A stretch of DNA of 64,000 nucleotides, taken from the NCBI GenBank assembly GCA_947172415.1, contig OX359200.1, positions 4,218,501-4,282,500 on the forward strand, in the 5' to 3' direction. Shown one piece after another: positions 55,921-64,000 of the stretch (position 1 is the stretch's first letter; every line of letters begins with the position of its first letter). The stretch comes from Chondrosia reniformis. Its lineage: Eukaryota > Porifera > Demospongiae > Chondrillida > Chondrillidae. Position numbers and translations under genes: made by a program. Under the pieces are notes generated by a model that was not told the origin of the DNA, did not search any database, and saw only the letters and a program-made list of their open reading frames with translations.

Positions 55921-58900
55921 CTATCGATGTTCTAAATGCTGTGGCTGCATGATAGCAGACAGTTGGTCAAAAAGTTGACCAGTGGAAGGTCTTTCAGCTG
56001 GGGTTTCTTGCCAACATTCCTTCATTACAGAGTAACTACGTATATATAAAGATTAAAATAGTCCAGAGATGAGGACTACATACGGTATGTACATACAGAA
56101 AATTATGCACATTTCTGTACCTGTTGTCTTACCATTTCAGGATGGAAAACCTGTTCGAAAAGATGTCTTTAACCCTTTCCGCGCCAACTTATTGCGTGGG
56201 CGGCCCTATACCTTATGACTGACTTTTTCGAAGGCCACGTGATGTACGTAAGTGCTACGTGTAAGGTAAGGTTGTTTTTACGACTGAGGAAGTGGATTCT
56301 CGTCAAGTTTAGCCTTTCGAATCAAGTGAAGAGAACGGACCAGGCATTAACCCTAACCCTAACCCTATGCGGTCGCATGCAGAGCCTGGTCAGTTCTCTT
56401 CACTCACACGGTACGTATACGGTTAATTCGTAGGCTTTTTTCGCCACGGAGGGAAGGTTCCTGCCACCTGTGTGCACTAATCGTAAAGTGCAACTGTCTG
56501 ACGACCACTTAACACCTGTTAGAGTTTACTTTGGCCACGCATATGCTAATAATTCGCCGGGAAAGCCTGCCGCCTATCTATGACGATGTATATCGTCAAC
56601 GGTTATCGGCTGCATATAATTATCATGACGATGTATATCGTCAACGGTCATTAAAGGGTTAAGTGAGTTTTTAATATATATGACAACCTATCCCTACATT
56701 TTTCCTTAGTTGTTATTAATAACAATATGATACGAGTGGCGAGAAATTGTTTAATGTTAATTGGGAGAAATTCTATAATGTAAATAGCTACATTTGTCTG
56801 TCGAAGTATAAAGGATATAACCATTGTAATGAAAAAGGTCACATTCTTAAACTGGCTTTTTAAACATTAATATGTAGGTTTGTACAAACAGACATCTTTA
56901 AAATACCTGTTCAATTTCAAAACCAAACTTAATGTTACATTTACCCTTAGAACACTGACTTTTTTGCGATTTTTATAAATATATATGTACGTATTAATAT
57001 AATATTAATGTATACTTATACTTACAGGAAGTCATCTGACTTTTCTGGTTTTATTAGGCGTTCACCCAACATCAGCTTCTCCAATAGTTGTACCTCGATC
57101 CCATCACCCAAGTATGCATATGGTTGCTGGCCAAGGCTGCATATTTCCCAAAGAACAATGCCAAATGACCATCTACAGTTGATGTATAAGGTTTATCAAT
57201 GTAAAGTATATATATATGGTATACATCAGAGTATACATTTAAATGTATATTGATGTATATAAATGAAAGGTTACATTATACAGTGGTTAATAGGAAAAGA
57301 ATTACATATCAGATTCTGATGTAGAGGTTCCCTCCATAAGGGTTTCTGGCGACATCCATTGGACAGGCTTTGATAGACTTCTTGAAAATTCAATCACATT
57401 CCAATGGATACCAAAATAGGTTATCTTCAAATCTCTGTGACTGACAATCATTATGTTTCTAGCTAACAAGTGTCCATGAACAATATCCTTGTCTCTAAGA
57501 AAGGTCTAAAACGTGCACATAATGTAATTTCAACAGATCTAGAAGATGGAACTAAATTATGAATTCAGAAACTCACCAATCCATCAACTATTTGCATTGC
57601 AAGACAATAAATTTTTTCTATTGTCAGTCTCTGTAAAATGTACATAAAGGCCGTGAATTTAAGACATACATGTACAGGTATATATAAATAGTTGGCTTTG
57701 ATGAAATGTGTGGTTTAATATATATATATATATAGTAAATTCCTAAGTTGTTTTTACTTTAGCATTTTGTACATCTTGAAGATAATGCTGAAAATTCTCG
57801 CCATTAACGTTTTCTAAACAGATTCTGAAACTGTAGCTAGTTCTTGGCAGATAGGTGATACGCATTATTGATAAGAAATGATCTGATTCATTCAATATTT
57901 TCATTTTGCTAATCTCCTCTCTTAATTGAAAACTTAAGCTCGTGTGAACAGCTGCTTCATCCTGGACATGAAGGTTCGCTATTGAGGTCATGAATTGTAA
58001 CTCTACACACTACCAAAGAATATAGGAGTCATAATATTGTTCCAGTTACGAAAACATATGTATGTATACATTACACACATTTAACCATATATGTAATTAA
58101 GTTACTCGAAATGATTGGGGTGAGCCTGAGCGAGCCCCACACTTACGTGGTCAACAGTGAATTTCTCTGTGTATATACTAGTAAATATAAACATTTACAA
58201 AAATGATGCTAGAAGTTTATATATAGAACCGGCAGTGTTCACTAGTACATCTGCAAAAAGTATCGAAACTAGACAGTGATTAAATGATAAGGCTAATCAT
58301 ATAATATTGAAGTTGCATATAAACTGAAATTTAAGTAACTTAACCATACACTTCTGTGTTTGGGTGCACCAAGCTGAAGTAGGAATGGTGCACCCAAACA
58401 CAGAAGTGTATAGTTAATTTACTTAAATTTCAATTTATATACAACTTCTATATGATAAGCCTTATCACATAATCACTGTCAAGTTTCAACTGTGCAGAAG
58501 CAAGAGAGCTCAACTTCAGCGACCAGCGACTACTCTTCCTGCAGTTTAAAAAGTTAGCCCAGCCACTAAAGCTTCCGATCCACATCGCTGTACTCCATTT
58601 CAATTGTATTTTACGCTGCCATTCTCTATAACATAGCTTGTTCACTCCTTAACTTCACTCACAATAGATATGAAATCACACCTAAGGGCATTTCACAGCA
58701 ATCAGGTACGTACCATAGAGATACACCTTAAGCTTAACTCTCATTAACACCCAAATTCAGATCATTAGCTAGGCATTCTTTCTGACTTCCCTAATGCTTG
58801 CTGTCCATGCTAAACTGCCTACATTTGCCCAGTCAGACTATAGCTACAGCTACCTTTACTATATACTTTGCATTATGTGGAAATGTCTGACTACACATCT

Positions 58901-61900
58901 AAAGAACAATAGGCTGGGCCCTATGTTCCTCACAAATGACAGGACAGAACAAGACACGTTGCACAAAAGGGCCTGCTCTCGAACTCGCCCCCACAATGCT
59001 CTGCATTCATCTAGTATGTATATATGTACGTATGAGATATGCATGCACTGAAGGTTAGAACCTCATGATCTGTACCACTTTCATTGTCCCTAATGCAACC
59101 CTTTCTAACAGTCCCAAAGGCTCCATAGTGTTGGATAAGTGGTGTGTCCTGTTCAAATTCCACAAGAACATCCTCATCAATAGGCCAAACGATTGCTCCA
59201 TTCAAATTTCCAAGTAGAATACAACTTTCTCTTAATTTCCTGGCCTAAAACAGGGCAAGAAATAATTAATTTTATGTGATAAATACACAAATATAAAACT
59301 AACATGTGATACACCATTCAGGGATCATGCACAGAATTGATGCAAAGTATTGTAAAGATCATTTCAATAATGTAGCTATGTATATTACCACAGAAGCTTG
59401 AAATTAGACAATCTGGTACCTACTTACATATAATCAGGCAATATGGTAAATTAGTTCAAGTTAAAGGCCATGATGAATGTATTAGTGCTACAGATACATA
59501 GAGATTTAAAATCATTAGGCTGTATACATGCTTACCCTGTGATCGCATTGCATCCCTGATCTTAATTTATGGCAGATAATGCCTACAATTAGCAAACAAA
59601 CTATCAGGATAACAAACAATATAAAAGCTGAAACTGATATTCCTGCAATCAACGACACTCTATTATTATCTCCTCCCTCTGGATCCACAGTTTCATTGTC
59701 ATCCTTAACTGCAGGAAGGGGCAATGATATATTGGTATATGTCCATTCTCCTTTGTGAAATGAGTTGTCAGCTCTTACCTGAATCATACATAGGATGGAA
59801 TGCTAAAGTGAAAGTTACTGTACAGCATGCAGCATTTGATTTATCTGACTAGGCTTGAGTATTCCTCTCTCCCCCGTCTCTCTAACTCTCTCTCCCTCCC
59901 CCCTCTCTCTATTCATATATTCTATTTTAAACATCTTTATTTTGACACTATCTACAGATCTATATAGAACTAATAACTTCCACTAACAGGGCTTATTCAA
60001 ATATTACTACCCTATATTCAATATGAAACACTTACCCCTACAGTAAGGTTCAATAGTATTGTGCTATTAGTAATATTCTGCACCTCAAAATTGGCTAACA
60101 CTTGCGAGTCCTTGTGAGTAGTGTTCTAAAGTATCAAAATGAGAGTGAATACTAATCAGAAGTTGCATAATATATGCACATAAAAGAGCATATTATATTA
60201 TATAGACTGTCCAAATAGGGTATATAAAACAGGAACGACTATCTATATACCCTTTTAATGTAGTGTATGTGCTAACATCTATTGAAACGGAATAAGCATC
60301 AATAAGATACAAGGTGGGTACAGTCTATGTACATTAAGGTGACAATCATTCATTTTTCTTAATTGCTTTCTCCTTTTAGTGTCCAAGAGCATATTAAGAC
60401 ATTAGATAGCATCAGCATAATATTTCTACAATCAAACATTTAATTTTGCTCTAGGTCTATACTATTTTACGTAGGTTTTTGGTGATTACAATTAATAAAA
60501 GTATAATAAAACAAGTCTATATACCATGTTATTTTATAGCATCTTTTTATGATGTCAATTATGTTTTGTAAACTTATATATAACTTAAGCTTTTAATGTG
60601 AAAAGGGGGAAAGGGCATGCACAACCTAATAACATTTCTCAGCTACATAATAATGAAAGGAAGTATAGGATATTACAAACCTGATATACAAGTGCTTCTA
60701 AGCCATTTACAACATTGTTAGAGAATATTATGACTTCATAATTCTTTAGCTTGCCATTCAAGTTACCAGGGCTCCAGGAGATGTTCAAGGACACTACGGT
60801 AATGGTATCATTAGCAGTATTATTAAGTATCAGTGTCTCAATACTGCTATCAAGGATGGTCAGGTTGACTACAGGATCAGGATAAAAGTCTAAAAAATGA
60901 GATATAAATGATAATAATATATATATTATTAATGCATTATGTAGCAACACTTTAACAAACAATTAAGAGGGCCATTTATGGTGGAAAAATGAGGAGTTCA
61001 TAGGCAGCTTCGAATATATATATGTATGTATTTAAATTTAGTAGCAACCAATAAAAGGAATGCAACATATAGTTTCCAATACATTATATGATCAATTCCC
61101 TTTACTATATGAACTATCCAACAGTTGAAAACAAAGTGTTGTTCAGCATTGATGTGTGCTTTTACCGTTTGATCGGAGATGGAGACATATTGAGTTTGCT
61201 GTTAGAGCAAAGTAGTTAAGCTGGTAAATAAAATGTAGATTAATAATGTCCAAGTTAACATCCTTGTGAACCGCTTCCACCAGAATCTGTACATTTCAAA
61301 AGGCAAAAATGAAAATGCTCTTGTTTGGGCTGCCCATTGGAGCCTTAAAGGCTGTATATTATATATAAATCATTTATACACTTACAACCTAACCTCATAT
61401 TTGTATGAAAGCTTCTTAGGAGGCTCTGGGTCTAGTTTACCACCCCATTTTGTAACAAACTACAAAAACAACATGAGAGACAAGAAAAGAGTAGTTCAAC
61501 TGATAACTGTCTCTCTCTAATTAATGATCATGAGGTATAGTGTACAGTGTCAGATTTTTAATATATATACTAATGAATATATTATGTATACGAACACATA
61601 TGTACTACTTACTTCTACAGTTGTAGTGGAACTACTATCAAGTTTCAACATTACTACTAAAACGAATTCACTGCAATCAGGGGCAAAATTACAAAAAGGA
61701 CAGCCCATCTCTTCAAGTCGACTACTGCGCCACGATATACCCATATAAGGATAAAGACCTTTAACTGTTGCATTAATTATTGGATAATATCCCCCATTTA
61801 TCCATGAGATGGCTGAACCGGTATCTTCAGGAGTTAACAGAGGGTTCCCTAGAATACAGAATTATAAATATACATTCATACATATTGCATCCTCAAACAT

Positions 61901-62194
61901 ACATAAATATATATATATATATATACATATTATCTAATATATAAGGAGGAATAATACGCATCAAAAATGCACATTTATAATATACGTATGCCCATTTATA
62001 GTATAAATATAATAACTATTGCAACTATATATTGCTTGACTAATATACGTAATACTTCTCTTTTCCCTTTCGATATACATATAACATGTACAGTGAAAAA
62101 TGCATATATAATATATCTTACACAGGTCATCTCTTCTTGTTGAAACATTCCTTTTATAAAGAAGGCTTTCAGAGGTTTCATTAACTAAATACAG
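55921..62194 (-). CDS. Receptor tyrosine pseudokinase with FN3-like ectodomain (3' part)
   Basis: Thirteen exons: 62194-62122, 61848-61613, 61459-61394, 61220-61166, 60889-60681, 60125-60036, 59802-59536, 59244-59062, 58009-57758, 57630-57577, 57505-57306, 57172-57026, 56035-55921. Phases agree; 649 codons with stop are visible, and the 5' end is missing. The ectodomain has fibronectin-type segments (DFYPDPVVNLTI, LNISWSPGNLNGKLKNYEV) and many N-glycosylation sites. The membrane segment is VSLIAGISVSAFILFVILIV. The kinase starts with a glycine-loop relic YGAFGTVRKG and ends CWQETPAERPS. The catalytic residues are replaced: HRD reads HGH, DFG reads YFG and the strand-3 Lys appears to be His. 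WSFGIVLWEI and WMSPETL remain. It may be a decoy or scaffold co-receptor. Confidence 0.85.
56173..56658. mobile_element. piggyBac-type MITE in the last pseudokinase intron
   Basis: TTAA flanks both sides (56169-56172 and 56659-56662). The ends are CCCTTTCCGCG and CATTAAAGGG, short inverted repeats typical of piggyBac. Near the right end GACGATGTATATCGTCAACG is repeated twice, a subterminal repeat. No transposase is present in 486 bp. Confidence 0.75.
56320..56403. repeat. Hairpin with telomere-type repeats in its loop
   Basis: The arms AGTGAAGAGAACGGACCAGG and CCTGGTCAGTTCTCTTCACT face each other inside the piggyBac-type MITE. Between them lie three tandem CCCTAA units and GCGGTCGCATGC. Confidence 0.7.
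57026..58009 (-). other. Pseudokinase core exons
   Basis: 58009-57758 covers the small lobe after the glycine loop: EAAVHTSLSF where AVK is expected, then REEISKMKILNESDHFLSIM for helix C and the next strand. 57630-57577 is the helix E region (YCLAMQIVDGL). 57505-57306 holds VHGHLLARNIMI (catalytic loop) and LKITYFGI (DFG region), then WMSPE. 57172-57026 holds WSFGIVLWEICSLGQQPYAY. The Asn of the catalytic loop is kept while both catalytic Asps and probably the Lys are gone. Confidence 0.85.
58250..58503. mobile_element. Foldback element copy in a pseudokinase intron
   Basis: The left arm 58250-58370 and right arm 58387-58503 are imperfect inverse copies with a 16-bp spacer (tips TGTTTGGGTGCACC / GGTGCACCCAAACA). 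Same family as 10333-10742. It lies between the exons at 59062 and 58009. Confidence 0.75.
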
Positions 62195-62352
62195 CTGCAA
62201 TTGCAGAACATTTAGAACATTAATGTAACAGACGTACCTGCCTATTTAATATATGTATGACTATTGTGTAACTAGTATGAATATGTATAGTATATGATCC
62301 TTAGTGACTAATTGATTGTTTTGCTGAGTGTAAATCTTAGCTTCCAATATTC

Positions 62353-63163
62353 ACTAGCAAATCTGCAAAAAGTAGCGAAACAAGAGATCACGTGACAAGG
62401 ATAACCATACAGAAGTGGCATATATACAGTCAGACCTCAGTAATCAGCACCTCAGATGACCGGTTCCCTCACCATCCGCATCATTTCCTGCTGAAACTAA
62501 TCTGCACAATACATTTTTACCTCTATTAACCGGAAACCTCGCTACCCGCATCCGTTTATGCTTTTTGTATACTGTTGTATACCAATCCGTATAATTTTTC
62601 CTCAGTTAACCGTTGGTTTACACCTTGAGTGAATGCTACGTATGATGGTATCCAAATGCACTTCGAGAAGGACTGAAGTTTCAAGGTCGGCCTTTCCACC
62701 ATTGATGATGTCTGGCACGCTCGTGACGAATGGTTGAAGGTAGAAGACGACAGCAAGGCATGCCGTACCCGAACGCCAAAGAACCAGAGCGTGGAAGATG
62801 CACTATGGCTTTGGTTTTGCCAAGCGCGTACGTCTGGAGCTGCCATCAGCAATCTCATCGCATGCAATACTGCACCCTCACTTATCCAGTTCCCTCACTT
62901 TATCCACAAATTCACCCAGAACGGATGTGTGCGGATAACTGAGGTCTGTCTGTACTGAAATTTAAATGACTTAACCATACACATCACCTCCATGTTTGGG
63001 CGCATCGGGATAACTGCAAGCAGGGATGGTGCACCCAAACATGCAAGTGATGTGTATGGTTAAGTCACTTAAATTTCAGTATATATGCCACTTCTGTATA
63101 TAGTTATCCTTGTCACGTGATCCCTTTCTTGTTTTGCTGTATACGTTTTGCAGATTTGCTAGT
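62353..63163. mobile_element. Foldback element interrupted by a nested pogo-type element
   Basis: The outer arms start CTAGCAAATCTGCAAAA (62355) and end TTTTGCAGATTTGCTAG (63162). Inner arm parts are GACTTAACCATACACATCAC and its inverse around a TTTGGGCGCA tip. The left arm is split at 62426/62953 by another element, so insertion followed foldback formation. Confidence 0.75.
62427..62952 (+). mobile_element. Pogo/Tigger-type element with CENP-B-like transposase relic
   Basis: Ends CAGTCAGACCTCAGTAATC and GATAACTGAGGTCTGTCTG are inverted repeats flanked by TA. At about 62700-62870 the plus strand reads DVWHARDEWLKVEDDS and then SVEDALWLWFCQARTSGAAI, matching the CENP-B/Tc5 helix-turn-helix segment (ALYQWFxQxRxxGxPISG). 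The catalytic domain is missing, so this is a non-autonomous internal-deletion derivative. Confidence 0.8.
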
Positions 63164-63204
63164 TCTTCAAAACAACTTTCCCACAATTGACATCATACAA
63201 AAAT

Positions 63205-63330
63205 TTACATTAGAAGTTTAAAAGAGGTAAAGACGCATTCACTGCCGATTTATAAGGTGTTAATCCGTAATACATTGAATACAGCCGCCATCTTTTTTCG
63301 GGCCATCCCTACTTCTGATACTGCCTGACT
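63205..63330 (+). repeat. Dispersed foldback/MITE outer module
   Basis: AAAAGAGGTAAAGACGCATT, then GATTTATAAGGTGTTAATCC, GTAATACATTGAATA and GCCGCCATC, a T run and CGGGCCATCCCTACTT. The fullest copy of the family also seen at 1, 7467, 9811 and 20101. Confidence 0.55.
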
Positions 63331-63653
63331 AATTTTTTTTGTTTTATATAGTACTCTCCTGTATTATTTTCCCTTGTTAAGTGATATAGTTTAGCTCCTA
63401 TTGGAGATATCATTTCGCAATATTATATAGTTACAATTCGAACATGCAGTTTTTCCAATTCTTCAGATGAATAACTACTGGACTATAAAGAGAGCACTGA
63501 AGAAAGTGTTCCCTGTGTATATATATATACGGTACAAGTCAAAAGTAATTTAGAGTTTTCCGCAAATTCCGTATCTATTTTTACGGAATCTCCGCGTACA
63601 CCCACACTGCTATCCGCAATTACTAGCACTGCCTTCCTCAGTTAATGGCAACA
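63331..63653. other. Upstream flank of the pseudokinase gene, unresolved
   Basis: A minus-strand candidate exon between about 63508 and 63433 has an acceptor and a donor, but the phase (2) does not match the next known exon at 62194 (phase 0). The missing 5' exons of the receptor must lie here, in the repeats, or beyond the window. Confidence 0.3.
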
Positions 63654-63883
63654 TGCAATCAAGAAGTGTTATTATAAACAACAATTGCTTATATAAACAA
63701 GGGGTTGGTTTTGTATAAACAATTAATTATGATAGATAATGTGGGCACCTTTTTCGAAAATAGTCATATATTGCAATCAAGAAGTGTTATTATAAACAAC
63801 AATTGCTTATATAAACAAGGGGTTGGTTTTGTATAAACAATTAATTATGATAGATAATGTGGGCACCTTTTTCGAAAATAGTC
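63654..63883 (+). repeat. Near-perfect 118-bp tandem duplication
   Basis: Two copies (63654-63771 and 63772-63883) starting TGCAATCAAGAAGTGTTATT are identical over about 112 bp. The identity points to a very recent event or an assembly artefact. Confidence 0.9.
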
Positions 63884-64000
63884 TGTAGGGTTGTGTATAT
63901 GGATTCCCTTCGAAGTGGGTATAGCTCGCTCGTCCTCCATTGCCATATATATTCAGATAAAGGCATTATGATCTCTTTACATAAATTTTAGAGCTGCATG

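Noticed and set aside
56345-56368. Telomeric repeats as sign of a chromosome end
   Set aside because: Only three units, inside a transposon hairpin, with unique genes on both sides.
61266-61520. 84-codon plus-strand frame
   Set aside because: It overlaps pseudokinase exon 61459-61394 on the opposite strand and has no family resemblance.
62556-62867. 103-codon minus-strand frame
   Set aside because: It is antisense to the CENP-B-like relic in the nested pogo element.
63654-63883. CRISPR-like array
   Set aside because: Only two adjacent copies without spacers, in a eukaryotic context.

Overview
The window looks like AT-rich nuclear DNA of an early-branching animal, most likely a demosponge. 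Genes have many short GT-AG introns. The gene families seen (a CARD-NACHT-LRR receptor, a death-domain plus COR-like plus CARD protein, mosaic Kunitz/TIL/VWC/WAP secreted proteins, and a receptor-tyrosine-kinase-like protein with fibronectin-type repeats) are typical of sponge genomes. The species call is an inference. Gene models were built by eye: splice sites were chosen so that phases agree across every junction, without transcripts or database searches.

Layout. 167-1769 (-): a type II membrane glycosyltransferase of the GT61/EOGT type. 2279-3470 (+): a broken Kunitz-TIL gene fragment. 3471-11074: mostly repeats, including a decayed LINE, a MITE, a tRNA-like element, a large foldback element and hammerhead-like motifs. 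11075-23595 (-): an 11-exon NLR gene (CARD, NACHT, LRR exon pairs) whose introns hold pogo-type elements and a helicase fragment. 25604-31115 (-): mosaic inhibitor gene 1. 31563-32465 (-): an intronless NmrA-like Rossmann protein. 33932-38101 (+): a seven-exon DEATH/COR-like/CARD gene. 40958-50501 (-): mosaic inhibitor gene 2, 29 exons. 50502-55920: repeats and a direct duplication. 55921-62194 (-): the 3' part of a receptor tyrosine pseudokinase with a piggyBac-type MITE in its last intron. 62353-63330: a foldback element carrying a nested pogo-type insertion.

How the genes may work together. The NLR and the DEATH/CARD gene both use death-fold domains and could act in intracellular sensing and signalling. 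The two mosaic genes encode cysteine-rich secreted proteins with trypsin-type Kunitz loops and WAP domains, so extracellular protease control or defence is plausible. They are paralogues built from phase-1 exon cassettes, and a WAP exon with its upstream intron is shared between them.

The most unusual signal is a family of hammerhead-ribozyme-like motifs. One copy, at 30678-30735 (-), has an intact type I core and lies in sense inside an intron of mosaic gene 1. A diverged copy sits in the homologous intron of mosaic gene 2. Next come a receptor-kinase homologue that has lost all three catalytic residues, and a possible 23-nt intron in the glycosyltransferase gene.
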